Below are positions 17,572 to 25,687 of a stretch of 52,346 bases of DNA, in pieces. Source of the stretch: DATMXS01 sp050260275 (lineage in GTDB: Bacteria > Acidobacteriota > Terriglobia > Bryobacterales > Bryobacteraceae); contig JBLNBX010000183.1 of assembly GCA_050260275.1 (NCBI GenBank), positions 1 to 52,346 of the forward strand, read 5' to 3'. Under the pieces are notes generated by a model, which worked only from the letters and a program-made list of their open reading frames with translations, searched no databases and was not told where the DNA came from. Both the position numbers and the translations under genes were made by a program. Every line of letters starts with the position of its first letter. Positions within the stretch are counted from its first letter, which is position 1.

Positions 17572-19331
17572 TCCTTGACTTCCACCTGAATCGTCTTCGA
17601 GCCGGTGACTACCATTCCGGCGGGCACCTCGAACTCAGCCACCTTCGAGTTGGGCACCACCTGCGCCGGGTTCAGCGAGGAGTTGGAGCGGGCCAGCACG
17701 AGGGCCGCCGAGGGCGGCGGGTCGGGGAGCGTGCTGCCCTGAACGTCGAAGGACGGTTCGGCGCGCCACACGCGCACCCAGGCGCTGGTGCTGGAGCGCA
17801 TGGCGTTCATCATCGAGACAAGCTGGCCGGCCGAGCGCGGCGATTGCGTCAGCATCTGCCGGAAATCGACGAGGTTCATCAACCCGGCCTCGGCCGCCGT
17901 CACATGCAGCAGGCCGGGACGCGCGCCCACGGGAACGCTGTAGGTGACCTTTCGCGTTATCTCCAGGCCATTGTCCCCACTGAGCAGGACGATAATGTCG
18001 AACGGCTCTCCGGGCTTCACGACGCGGCGCGAAGTCCACAACTGCTCGATGTTCAGCGTTCGCCTGGAGGGGTAGGCGTCGATGGTGAGCGCGACGCGCC
18101 GGGGCCGGAGTGCGTCGAACCCGCTCTGCATGACGTAGGAGACCGAGGTGGCCGCCCCGAGCGCGGCCTGCGCGGGGACATTCGCGTCTCCGGTAAACGC
18201 GTTATTGAGTTTCATCGGGACGGCGGAGCCCTCAAAATCGATCTGCCCGCTGATGGCAAACGTGGACGCGCCGATCATGTGTTCGGTGGCCTCGATGGTC
18301 GAGAGTACGGCCATTTGCAACAGAAAGGGCGAGAGGATGGGGTCGCGGACCACTTCCAGGTTGTAGGAACTCTGGCGCTCCGGGCCGTTTTCGCCATGCC
18401 TCACGACGGAAATGGAGACGGGCATCATGGCGGCCTTGCGGCCCAACTCGCCGGCGACAGCGACAGTGCGGTCCTGCGTGATCGTTCCGGCCCACTCGCG
18501 CGCGGCGGAGATCTTGTAAGACGTGGAGAGGTTCGGCAGAAGCGCAAGCACCTCGGAGCGCGCGAAGGGTAACTCGGTGGCGCCGACGGACAGGAAGCGG
18601 TGCCCGAAGGCATAGATGCGGTTCCCGTCGACGTGCGTCACAGTGCCGTCCGCGCCGATGCTGAGATCGCCCGTCATCAGTTGCACGGTTATCATCGAAC
18701 CGGGCTCGATGGAGCCGGGCGGAGCGGCACCCGCCGGGGAGCTGCCTCCGGCGATCCCCTGCGTGGGCTCAAGGCCTAACGCGCGAAGCTGCGGCGCGAA
18801 GTGAGCTACGACCCCCGGCGAGAAGCCCGCGAAAGAAACCGGCGTCGCGATCTCGACCAGACGGCCGCCCCCGGTGGCCACCTCCGATGGAGGGGGAAGC
18901 GACTTCGCCAGTTCGCCGTCCCATAGCCGGGCGCGCCGCTGCTGTGGCTGCGGCTGATCGGCGATGCTGAGCATGTCTTCGATGGGCCGGATGGCGGCGA
19001 TGGGCTCCTTCGACAGCGCGAAGGACATAGCCACCGCGCCCGCGAGCTTCCCGTCGATGTAAACGGGGCTGCCGCTCATGCCCTGCATGACGCCGGTGCG
19101 CTCGAGCGGCCCGCCGGAGAGGCGGGCAAGGATGAGGGACTGCTTCGGGCCGGAGTTCTCGAGAACGCCGAGCACCTCCACCTGAAACTCGTCCACGCGG
19201 CTGCCCTCGAAGACTGTCTTGCCGATCCCCTTCATTCCAGGACGGATATCGCGCAGCGGGAAAACGGCGGTCTGCGCGGAGGCCAAACCGGCGAACAGCA
19301 GAAAACAACAAAGCGGGCGCACTACCCCCAT
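17568..19331 (-). CDS. Secreted SpoIVB-type (S55 family) serine peptidase
   Basis: A 587-residue protein with a signal peptide (1-20, ASAQ). Residues 25-60 read LRDIRPGMKGIGKTVFEG, the entry to the SpoIVB peptidase domain, and QGMSGSPVYIDGKLAGAV (83-100) holds the nucleophile, S86 by analogy with trypsin-like Ser. The SpoIVB S55 peptidase acts in sporulation signalling in Bacillus. This organism has Gram-negative traits and no sporulation genes here, so another processing role in the periplasm is likely. The C-terminal half is beta-rich and unrecognised. It is the first gene of the minus-strand run. No clear ribosome-binding site is seen before the ATG. Confidence 0.85.
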   Translation of the reverse strand: MGVVRPLCCFLLFAGLASAQTAVFPLRDIRPGMKGIGKTVFEGSRVDEFQVEVLGVLENSGPKQSLILARLSGGPLERTGVMQGMSGSPVYIDGKLAGAVAMSFALSKEPIAAIRPIEDMLSIADQPQPQQRRARLWDGELAKSLPPPSEVATGGGRLVEIATPVSFAGFSPGVVAHFAPQLRALGLEPTQGIAGGSSPAGAAPPGSIEPGSMITVQLMTGDLSIGADGTVTHVDGNRIYAFGHRFLSVGATELPFARSEVLALLPNLSTSYKISAAREWAGTITQDRTVAVAGELGRKAAMMPVSISVVRHGENGPERQSSYNLEVVRDPILSPFLLQMAVLSTIEATEHMIGASTFAISGQIDFEGSAVPMKLNNAFTGDANVPAQAALGAATSVSYVMQSGFDALRPRRVALTIDAYPSRRTLNIEQLWTSRRVVKPGEPFDIIVLLSGDNGLEITRKVTYSVPVGARPGLLHVTAAEAGLMNLVDFRQMLTQSPRSAGQLVSMMNAMRSSTSAWVRVWRAEPSFDVQGSTLPDPPPSAALVLARSNSSLNPAQVVPNSKVAEFEVPAGMVVTGSKTIQVEVKE

Positions 19332-19378
19332 TCTAGAGGAGCGGCGCGCCCCGGTTACGGCTGCACGAGCCGGCGAGG

Positions 19379-20356
19379 CTAGCCCCGCCAGGCCTCGGGG
19401 TTCACCAGGTGCGCCGGACGGCGGCCTTCGAGCGCATCGATAGCGTTTCGTACGGCCAGCAGCGACATGTTGCGGCGCGTTTCGATAGAAGCGCTGCCGA
19501 TGTGAGGCGCCAGCACGACGTTAGGCAGTTCGAGCAGGAGAGGCTCAACTTTCGGCTCGTTTTCGAAGACGTCAAGGCCCGCGGCGGCGATGACGCCGTC
19601 GCGAAGCGCCCGGGCGAGCGCGGCTTCATCAACCACCGGGCCGCGCGCGGCGTTGACGAGCACGGCCGTCTTCTTCATCGCCTTCAACTCGGCCTCGCCG
19701 ATGAGGTGGCGCGTGGCGTCCGTGAGCGGCACGTGGAGGCTGATGAAGTCGGACTCGCGCAGCACGCGGTCCTTGGGGGCGAACTCGAGGCCGAGCTCGC
19801 GTTCGACGTCCTCGGGAGCGCGCTGTGTGGCGTTGTACAGGATGCGCATCGAGAAGCCGCACGCTCGGCGGGCCACGGCCTGGCCGATGCGGCCCATGCC
19901 GAAGATACCGAGGGTGCGGTGATGCACGTCGTAGCCCGCCATGAGGTCGCAGCCCCACTTCTTCCACTGGCCCGATAGCACGTACTGGTGCGCCTCCACG
20001 ATGCGCCGGGCCGCGGCGAGCAGCAGCGCGAAAGCGAGATCGGCCGTGGTGTCGGTGAGGACGCCCGGAGTGTTGGCGACGAGGATGCCGCGCGCGGTTG
20101 CCGCGGGCACATCCACGTTGTCGTACCCGACGGCCACGTTCGAGATGATCTTTATCCCTTCCAGGCGGCCGATCCGGGCGGCATCGAACTTGTCGGTGAC
20201 CTGCGAGACGACGGCCTGCTTTCCAGCGAGGCGGCGGTCGAGCTCCTCCGGCGCCATGCCGTCGTCGTTGTTTTCGTAATCGACTTCCGCGTGCTGCGAC
20301 AGCAGCTCGATGGCTTCCGGATAGATGCGTTTCGTCACGAGAACAGCGGGCTTCAC
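19379..20356 (-). CDS. D-2-hydroxyacid dehydrogenase, glyoxylate/hydroxypyruvate reductase type
   Basis: A 325-residue NAD(P)H-dependent enzyme. The Rossmann motif is GIFGMGRIGQAVARR (about 151-165). The catalytic Arg is in NAARGPVVDE (about 238), Glu in DVFENEP (about 268) and His in LAPHIGSAS (about 287). It most resembles GyaR/GhrB enzymes that reduce glyoxylate or hydroxypyruvate to glycolate or D-glycerate. The start is GTG at 20356, 30 nt from cmk on the other strand. A glycerate 2-kinase at 50.9-52.2 kb could take its product onward. Confidence 0.9.
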   Translation of the reverse strand: MKPAVLVTKRIYPEAIELLSQHAEVDYENNDDGMAPEELDRRLAGKQAVVSQVTDKFDAARIGRLEGIKIISNVAVGYDNVDVPAATARGILVANTPGVLTDTTADLAFALLLAAARRIVEAHQYVLSGQWKKWGCDLMAGYDVHHRTLGIFGMGRIGQAVARRACGFSMRILYNATQRAPEDVERELGLEFAPKDRVLRESDFISLHVPLTDATRHLIGEAELKAMKKTAVLVNAARGPVVDEAALARALRDGVIAAAGLDVFENEPKVEPLLLELPNVVLAPHIGSASIETRRNMSLLAVRNAIDALEGRRPAHLVNPEAWRG

Positions 20357-20366
20357 GATCTCAGCT

Positions 20367-20372
20367 TACAAT
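20367..20372 (+). promoter_or_regulatory. Candidate -10 element for cmk-lysC
   Basis: TACAAT in the 30-nt divergent gap, 14 nt before the cmk ATG (20387) and 5 nt before an in-frame GTG (20378). No convincing -35 or Shine-Dalgarno; a very short leader is implied if it is used. Confidence 0.35.
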
Positions 20373-20386
20373 GGCCGGTGACGCGC

Positions 20387-21070
20387 ATGAGCAAATACGT
20401 GGTGGTGGCCATCGACGGGCCCGCGGGCGCGGGGAAAAGCACGATTGCGCGCCGCGTGGCCGGGCGGCTGGGGTTCACTTACATCGACACGGGCGCGATG
20501 TACCGCGCGGTGGCGCTGGCGGCCGTGCGCGCGGGCGTTGACCTCGCCGCTCAGGAGGAAGTGGAGCGGATCGCCCGTGCGGTTACGATCGATTTCGCGG
20601 CGAACGGCAGCGTGCTTCTCAACGGAGAGGACGTTAGCGAGGCGATTCGCACCCCGGAGATGTCGCCGGCTTCGTCGAAGGTCTCGGTGTTTCCGGGAGT
20701 AAGGCGCGCGATGGTGGAAAAGCAGCGCGCGATTGCCAGGGATCGCAGCGTGGTGATGGAGGGCCGGGACATCGGGTCCGTTGTATTTCCCGATGCGGAA
20801 GTGAAGATCTATTTGGATGCCGACCCGGCTGTCCGCGCGGCGCGGCGCGTCCGCGAGCTCCGCGAAAAGGGTATCCAGGCCGATGCCGCCCTCATCGAAC
20901 GCGAGATACGCGAGCGCGACCACCGCGATTCGACGCGCGCCGACTCGCCGCTCACGCGCGTCGCGGACGCGGTATACCTCGATACGACGCCGCTTAGCCC
21001 CGAGCAGGTGGAAGCCGCTATCCTGGACATCGTACGCTCCAGGCTCAACGTATGGACAATCTCCTCGTAA
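20387..21070 (+). CDS. cmk: Cytidylate kinase
   Basis: A 227-residue enzyme phosphorylating CMP and dCMP with ATP. The P-loop is DGPAGAGKST near residue 10-19; YIDTGAMYRAVAL and EGRDIGSVVFPDA are family hallmarks, as is RDHRDSTRADSPL near the C-terminus. I chose ATG 20387 because homologues begin a few residues before the P-loop strand; GTG 20378 would add three residues. The last 19 bases overlap lysC. In many bacteria cmk sits beside aroA or rpsA; pairing with lysC is less common. Confidence 0.96.
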   Translation: MSKYVVVAIDGPAGAGKSTIARRVAGRLGFTYIDTGAMYRAVALAAVRAGVDLAAQEEVERIARAVTIDFAANGSVLLNGEDVSEAIRTPEMSPASSKVSVFPGVRRAMVEKQRAIARDRSVVMEGRDIGSVVFPDAEVKIYLDADPAVRAARRVRELREKGIQADAALIEREIRERDHRDSTRADSPLTRVADAVYLDTTPLSPEQVEAAILDIVRSRLNVWTISS

Positions 21071-22479
21071 TGAAGTTTGGCGGCACGAGCGTTGGCTCGG
21101 CCGAACGCATTGGCGTCGCCGCGTGCCTGACGGCGGAGCAGTACCGGCAGCGCCCGGTCGCAATCGTCGTCTCGGCCATGGCAGGCATTACGAACCTGCT
21201 GCTGGAAACACTGGGCCGCGCCAAAGACGGTGACAGCGCCGGCGTCGCTTCGAACATCGAGAGACTGCGCGAGCATCACGCGCGAACATGCCGGGAGCTG
21301 CTGCCGCCGGACCGCCACGAACGCGTACTGGCCGCCATGAACAGCGCCATCGATTGCTTTGAGCGCATCGCGGGCGGTATCACGATGCTGGGCGAGGCGC
21401 CGCCGCGCTCGGTAGACGAGGCCCTGGCGGTGGGCGAGCGCCTGTCGGTGACTCTGATAGCCGAATGCCTGGAGGCCCACGGCGTCAAGGCTGAGGCCGT
21501 CGACGCCGCGAATGTGATCGTCACGGACGCCGTTTTCGGCAATGCGACGCCGCTGATGGGTGCCACGCGGGAGCGCGCGCGGGCGAGGCTGCTGCCGATG
21601 CTGGCCCAGGGCGTGCTGCCGGTTGTGACCGGGTTCAACGGAGCCACCGAGGACGGCCGGCCGACCACCCTGGGGCGCGGCGGATCGGATTTTTCTGCGT
21701 CGATTCTGGCCTCGGCGCTGGACGCTTCGGAGCTTTGGATATGGACCGACGTGGACGGCATCATGACGGCCGATCCGCGCATAGTGCCGGACTGCGCCGT
21801 GCTCGACGAGGTGACCTACCGCGAAGCCGCCGAGCTGGCATACAACGGCGCGAAGGTGCTGCATCCGCGGACTCTGGCGCCCCTCATCGAGAAAGGCATT
21901 CCGGTGTGGAGCAAGAACAGCTTCGCGCCGGACAAGCCGGGGACGAAGATCGTGCCGCGCATCGCGGACGTCACGGGCGCGCGGGCGGTGACATCGATGT
22001 CCAACGTGGCCCTTATCTCGATAGAGCCGGCCTCGACGGTGATCAACGCGACGCAGGTGATGGCGCGGGCGCTGGACGGGCTCGGACGGTCCAACGTGGA
22101 GGTGCTGGCGCTGTCGAGCTCGTCCTACACACAGAGCCTGTGTTTCCTCGTGCGCACGGCCGAGCTGGGGACAGCGCTGGCGAGCCTGAACGCGAGCCTT
22201 GCGCTCGAGCTGGCGCACGGGTACATCAAGCCGGTGCAGGTGGACGAGAACGTCGGGCTGCTGGCGGTTGTAGGCGAGGGCATGCGCGGAACGGCCGGTC
22301 TGGCGGGACGCATCTTCACCGCGATCTCGCGCGAACGGATCAACATCAAAGCCATCGCCCAGGGTTCGAGCGAGCTGACGATTGCGATCGTCGTGCGGAA
22401 GGATGGCCTCGAGAAGGCGGTCCGGGCGGTTCACGAAGAGACGCACCTGGCCGACAACGAGTGGCGATCCGGCGCCTAG
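21052..22479 (+). CDS. lysC: Aspartate kinase
   Basis: A 475-residue monofunctional aspartokinase, first step to lysine, threonine, methionine and diaminopimelate. N-terminal KFGGTSVG (from residue 8), WTDVDGIMTADPR (about 228-240) and LAYNGAKVLHPRTL (about 262-275) mark the kinase. Two ACT domains (about 310-475) give allosteric control; AQGSSELTIAIVV is the second ACT signature. The start ATG (21052) lies inside cmk (19-nt overlap). A second in-frame ATG at 21070 overlaps the cmk stop (TAATG) and is a possible alternative, shortening the protein by six residues. Confidence 0.96.
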   Translation: MDNLLVMKFGGTSVGSAERIGVAACLTAEQYRQRPVAIVVSAMAGITNLLLETLGRAKDGDSAGVASNIERLREHHARTCRELLPPDRHERVLAAMNSAIDCFERIAGGITMLGEAPPRSVDEALAVGERLSVTLIAECLEAHGVKAEAVDAANVIVTDAVFGNATPLMGATRERARARLLPMLAQGVLPVVTGFNGATEDGRPTTLGRGGSDFSASILASALDASELWIWTDVDGIMTADPRIVPDCAVLDEVTYREAAELAYNGAKVLHPRTLAPLIEKGIPVWSKNSFAPDKPGTKIVPRIADVTGARAVTSMSNVALISIEPASTVINATQVMARALDGLGRSNVEVLALSSSSYTQSLCFLVRTAELGTALASLNASLALELAHGYIKPVQVDENVGLLAVVGEGMRGTAGLAGRIFTAISRERINIKAIAQGSSELTIAIVVRKDGLEKAVRAVHEETHLADNEWRSGA

Positions 22480-22542
22480 GGTCGGCCGCGGAAACTTGTG
22501 ACTAAACGGCCGCGAGCAGCATCTCTCAACGTGGGCGGCCGA

Positions 22543-22583
22543 GCGGCTGATAGAACAGGCGGGCCGCCGGGCGGCTGATAGAA
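22543..22583. repeat. Direct repeat of 13 bp upstream of the Fe-S carrier gene
   Basis: GCGGCTGATAGAA occurs exactly at 22543-22555 and again at 22571-22583, 28 bp apart (about 2.7 helical turns). The second copy runs into the probable -10 hexamer TAGAAT. It could be a regulator binding site or a small duplication. Confidence 0.6.
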
Positions 22584-22584
22584 T
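22579..22584 (+). promoter_or_regulatory. Candidate -10 element for the Fe-S carrier gene
   Basis: TAGAAT ends 12 nt before the ATG at 22597. No good -35 is seen at 17 nt. The predicted leader is only about 5-6 nt, with no strong Shine-Dalgarno. Confidence 0.35.
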
Positions 22585-22596
22585 AAGAGTAAACCC

Positions 22597-22920
22597 ATGA
22601 TTGAACTGAGCGATCGCGCAATCGACAAAGTGAAGGAGATTCTCGAGGCGCAGGACCCGAAACCGGCCGGGCTGCGCATTTCCGTCGTCGGAGGGGGATG
22701 CTCCGGGTTCCAGTATGCGATGGCATTCGAGAACTCCCCTGGCATGTTGGACAAAACCTACGATTTCAACGGCTTGAAGGTTTATATCGACCAGGCCAGC
22801 ATGCTCTACCTCGACGGCGCCAAGGTGGATTACGTCGAGACAATCGAGGGCTCCGGGTTCAAGTTCGACAACCCGAATGTGACGCGCACCTGCGGGTGCG
22901 GATCGTCGTTCCAGGCTTAG
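22597..22920 (+). CDS. A-type iron-sulfur carrier protein (ErpA/IscA family)
   Basis: A 107-residue HesB-like protein with the three invariant cysteines: C35 in GGGCSGFQY, and C99 and C101 in TCGCGSSF. It takes a [4Fe-4S] or [2Fe-2S] cluster from a scaffold to targets such as the radical SAM enzyme LipA. Length equals the family norm. It stands alone, with no isc or suf genes next to it. A 13-bp direct repeat precedes it. Whether it is ErpA, IscA or SufA cannot be told from the sequence alone. Confidence 0.95.
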   Translation: MIELSDRAIDKVKEILEAQDPKPAGLRISVVGGGCSGFQYAMAFENSPGMLDKTYDFNGLKVYIDQASMLYLDGAKVDYVETIEGSGFKFDNPNVTRTCGCGSSFQA

Positions 22921-22975
22921 CCGGAGCGCACCACAACGCGCCGCCGCGCGGGAGCGCCGCGCATCCGCCATTACT

Positions 22976-23118
22976 GCGCCCAGCCTGCCGTTGCACCCAA
23001 TCAGGCCCGAGCGCCAGCCTGCCGTTGCGCATATTCAGGCCTGAGCGCCAGACTGGCGTTGAGCATATGATGATAGGCGCGCACGCCGAAGCCCGGCGTT
23101 GAGCATAGGGTAACAGGC
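22976..23118. repeat. Degenerate tandem repeat, four units of 34-40 bp
   Basis: The gap 22921-23269 has no gene. It holds four head-to-tail units beginning with GCGCC or GCGCA: 22976-23010, 23011-23044, 23045-23078 and 23079-23118. Each contains a G-C-C-G/G-G-C-G-T-T-G core then G-C-A-T or C-A-C-C and ends in a CAGGC/TAGGC-like tail. Units 1 and 2 are most alike, units 3 and 4 share GGCGTTGAGCATA. Unit 3 holds the near-palindrome GCCAGACTGGC. The rest of the gap shows only the murQ leader (AGGTG about 11 nt before its ATG). Confidence 0.7.
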
Positions 23119-23269
23119 GCGCGCTTCGAGCTCCCATGTACGCCGCACTGCACTCGTTGCCGTCCGGAACCGCGCTGGCCGGAGATGTCAGATCGAACTA
23201 CGGAAGACGCGGGGCGGGCGGCGCTCTAAGTTCTCTCAAGACTATGCGCTCTGCAGGTGTGAACATCTG

Positions 23270-24157
23270 ATGTTCGAGCGGCTTCTCACCGAGCAGCGGA
23301 ACCCGGCTTCCTCCGCCATCGACACGCTCTCCACCGAGGAGATGCTGCGCGTAATCAACGCGGAGGACGCGAAGGTGGCCGCGGCCGTCGGGCGCGAGAT
23401 TCCGAATATCGCGCGTGCGGTGGACGCCATCGCCGAGCGGCTTCGCGCGGGCGGGCGGCTGTTCTACATCGGCGCGGGCACCAGCGGGCGGCTGGGCGTG
23501 CTCGACGCTTCGGAGTGCCCGCCGACGTTCGGCGTGCCGCAGGAGATGGTGCAGGGCATCATCGCAGGTGGCGAGCCGGCGTTGACACGCGCCGTCGAGG
23601 GCTGCGAGGACGACGCCGCGGCGGGTGCGGCTGACATCGAAGCGCGCGGATTCACGGCCGCGGACGCGCTGGTGGGCATCGCAACGAGCGGGCGGACACC
23701 GTACGTGCTTGGGGCGGTGGCGCGGGCGCGCGAGGTGGGCGCGTTGACGGCGGGCATAAGCTGCACGCCAAATTCGGAGCTGTCGCGCGCGGTGGAGATC
23801 GCCATAGAACCGCTCGTCGGGCCGGAAGTCGTTACGGGCTCTACGCGCATGAAGGCGGGCACCGCGACCAAGCTCGTTCTTAACATGCTCAGCACCGGGG
23901 TGATGATCCGGTTGGGATACGTTTACGGCAACCTGATGGTAAACGTGCAGCCGGCGAACGAGAAGCTGCGCGACCGCGCGCGTAGGATCGTGGGGGAGGC
24001 TGCCGGGGTGGATGCCGGCGCGGCGGCGCGCGCGCTGGATGAAGCCGGTGGTAGGGTGAAAGTGGCTATTGTGATGGCGCGCCTGGGCGTTGGCCGGGAT
24101 GAGGCCGCCAGACGCCTGGAGGCGGCCGGGGGGCAGGTTGCGGAGGCGCTGAAGTAG
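23270..24157 (+). CDS. murQ: N-acetylmuramic acid 6-phosphate etherase
   Basis: A 295-residue SIS-domain lyase that removes the D-lactyl ether from MurNAc-6-phosphate, giving GlcNAc-6-phosphate in cell-wall recycling. GAGTSGRLGVLDASECPPTFG-type sequence starts at residue 68 and supplies the catalytic Glu (E82). VTGSTRMKAGTATKLVLNM is the second signature. Length is normal. It is followed after 6 nt by murA, so a recycling enzyme and the first committed enzyme of peptidoglycan synthesis appear co-transcribed. Confidence 0.97.
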   Translation: MFERLLTEQRNPASSAIDTLSTEEMLRVINAEDAKVAAAVGREIPNIARAVDAIAERLRAGGRLFYIGAGTSGRLGVLDASECPPTFGVPQEMVQGIIAGGEPALTRAVEGCEDDAAAGAADIEARGFTAADALVGIATSGRTPYVLGAVARAREVGALTAGISCTPNSELSRAVEIAIEPLVGPEVVTGSTRMKAGTATKLVLNMLSTGVMIRLGYVYGNLMVNVQPANEKLRDRARRIVGEAAGVDAGAAARALDEAGGRVKVAIVMARLGVGRDEAARRLEAAGGQVAEALK

Positions 24158-24163
24158 ATTCCT

Positions 24164-25435
24164 ATGGACAGGTTCATCATACGCGGCGGCGTGCCGCTCC
24201 AGGGCGAGTTTCGAGTCAACGGAGCCAAGAACTCGGCGCTGCCCGTGCTGGCGGCTACACTGCTCACGCCCGAGCCGGTGGTGCTGCGCGGGATTCCGAA
24301 CGTGCGCGACATCACCACCATGGCGAACCTGCTGCGCAGCACGGGCGTTTCTGTGGAAAGCGAGAACGGCGCGATGCGCCTGCAAGCGGCCACGATCACA
24401 TCGCCCGAAGCACCGTACGAGCTCGTCAAGACCATGCGGGCATCGAGCCTGGTGCTGGGACCGCTGGTGGCCCGCTGCGGGCGCGCGCGTGTGTCGCTGC
24501 CAGGCGGGTGCGCCATTGGCGCACGGCCAATCAACCTGCACCTGAGCGCGCTCGACCAGCTCGGCGCGAACATTCGCCAGGAGCACGGGTACGTGGAGGC
24601 CGTCGCGCCGAACGGCTTGCGCGGCGCATACGTAGCCTTCGATCGGATCACGGTGACCGGCACCGAAGACCTCATGATGGCCGCGGTGCTCGCCGAGGGC
24701 GAAACCGTTCTCGCTAACGCCGCTCGAGAGCCTGAGGTGGTCGACCTCGCCGCGCTGCTCGTAAAGATGGGCGCGAAGATCGAGGGCGCGGGCAGCTCCA
24801 CTATCCGCATACGCGGAGTTTCGAAACTGCATGGCGCAACGCACACCATCATCCCGGACCGCATCGAGGCCGGCACCCTGCTCGTCGCCGGAGCGATCAC
24901 GCGCGGCGATGTTCTGGTGACCAACTGCGTCCCGGATCACCTCATGACGTTCATCTCCAAGCTGCGCCAGGCGGGTGTGGAGATCACCGAGCCCGAGCGG
25001 GGGCAGTTGCGGGTGCGGTGTTCCGGCGCTCTGCGCGCGGTGGACGCCAAGACCGAGGAGCACCCGGGCTTCGCGACCGATCTCCAGGCGCAGTACATGG
25101 CGCTGATGACGCAGGCCGAGGGAACGTGCGTGATTACGGAGACGATCTTCGAGAACCGGTTCATGCACGCGCTCGAGCTGATGCGCATGGGCGCGGATAT
25201 CCGGCTGGACGGGCGCAATGCGATTGTCACCGGGCCGTCCGCGCTGACCGGGGCCGCGGTGCTCGCGTCGGATCTGCGGGCAAGCGCGTCACTGGTGCTG
25301 GCGGGGCTCGCCGCGAGCGGTGAGACGGTGATCGACCGCGTGTATCACATAGACCGCGGCTACGAGAAGATCGAGCAGCGGCTCGCGGCTTTGGGCGCCC
25401 AGATAACGCGAGTCTCGGATAAGCGGGTGGAATAG
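24164..25435 (+). CDS. murA: UDP-N-acetylglucosamine 1-carboxyvinyltransferase
   Basis: A 423-residue cytoplasmic enzyme adding enolpyruvate from PEP to UDP-GlcNAc, the first committed step of murein synthesis. K22 (GAKNS) and the loop cysteine C116 (PGGCAIGARPINLHL) are present, so the fosfomycin-reactive Cys form is expected. The late motif HIDRGYEKIEQRL is also typical. Starts at ATG 24164, 6 nt after murQ. Confidence 0.97.
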   Translation: MDRFIIRGGVPLQGEFRVNGAKNSALPVLAATLLTPEPVVLRGIPNVRDITTMANLLRSTGVSVESENGAMRLQAATITSPEAPYELVKTMRASSLVLGPLVARCGRARVSLPGGCAIGARPINLHLSALDQLGANIRQEHGYVEAVAPNGLRGAYVAFDRITVTGTEDLMMAAVLAEGETVLANAAREPEVVDLAALLVKMGAKIEGAGSSTIRIRGVSKLHGATHTIIPDRIEAGTLLVAGAITRGDVLVTNCVPDHLMTFISKLRQAGVEITEPERGQLRVRCSGALRAVDAKTEEHPGFATDLQAQYMALMTQAEGTCVITETIFENRFMHALELMRMGADIRLDGRNAIVTGPSALTGAAVLASDLRASASLVLAGLAASGETVIDRVYHIDRGYEKIEQRLAALGAQITRVSDKRVE

Positions 25436-25437
25436 AA

Positions 25438-25490
25438 GCGGGTGAGAGCCGGCACGGCTGAACCGTGCGCAGGTTCAATCCCGCACCCAC
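25438..25490 (+). other. tRNA-like or hairpin element in the murA-lon gap
   Basis: Between convergent murA and lon (25436-25687) no gene is visible. Just after the murA stop, GCACGG-CTGAA-CCGTGC (25452-25468) is a perfect 6-bp hairpin that could end murA transcription. It is followed by AGGTTCAATCC, which looks like a tRNA T-arm, and by CACCC that can pair with GGGTG at 25440-25444. A normal D-arm, T33 and 7-nt T-loop pairing are missing, so this is not a functional canonical tRNA. It may be chance, a decayed tRNA or a structured terminator. Confidence 0.3.
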
Positions 25491-25687
25491 GATGCTTCCG
25501 CCAGGCAGTGCCACAAAGGCCCCCCAGGCGGTACGCCGCGGTGGGCTGAGCACCCGCTCCTTAGAGAGTCGGCGAGGCGAGCGCATTCGCCGCAGAGTGA
25601 GGGGCGGGCCGGCGGTGAGTCCGGGCCCGCCGCACGAGAATCCGTTTCCGGATAGGGCGTTGCGGGCGTCGCGCGAGAGCGCGGCCG

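Noticed and set aside
22976..23118. CRISPR array
   Set aside because: Units are contiguous and degenerate with no unique spacers and no cas genes.
22859..23137. Minus-strand 92-codon frame across the tandem repeat
   Set aside because: Its apparent repeats come from the DNA repeats; it also overlaps the end of the Fe-S carrier gene and has no ribosome-binding site.
25438..25490. Functional tRNA gene
   Set aside because: No D-arm, no T33, T-arm pairing fails with a 7-nt loop, no CCA or matching acceptor.
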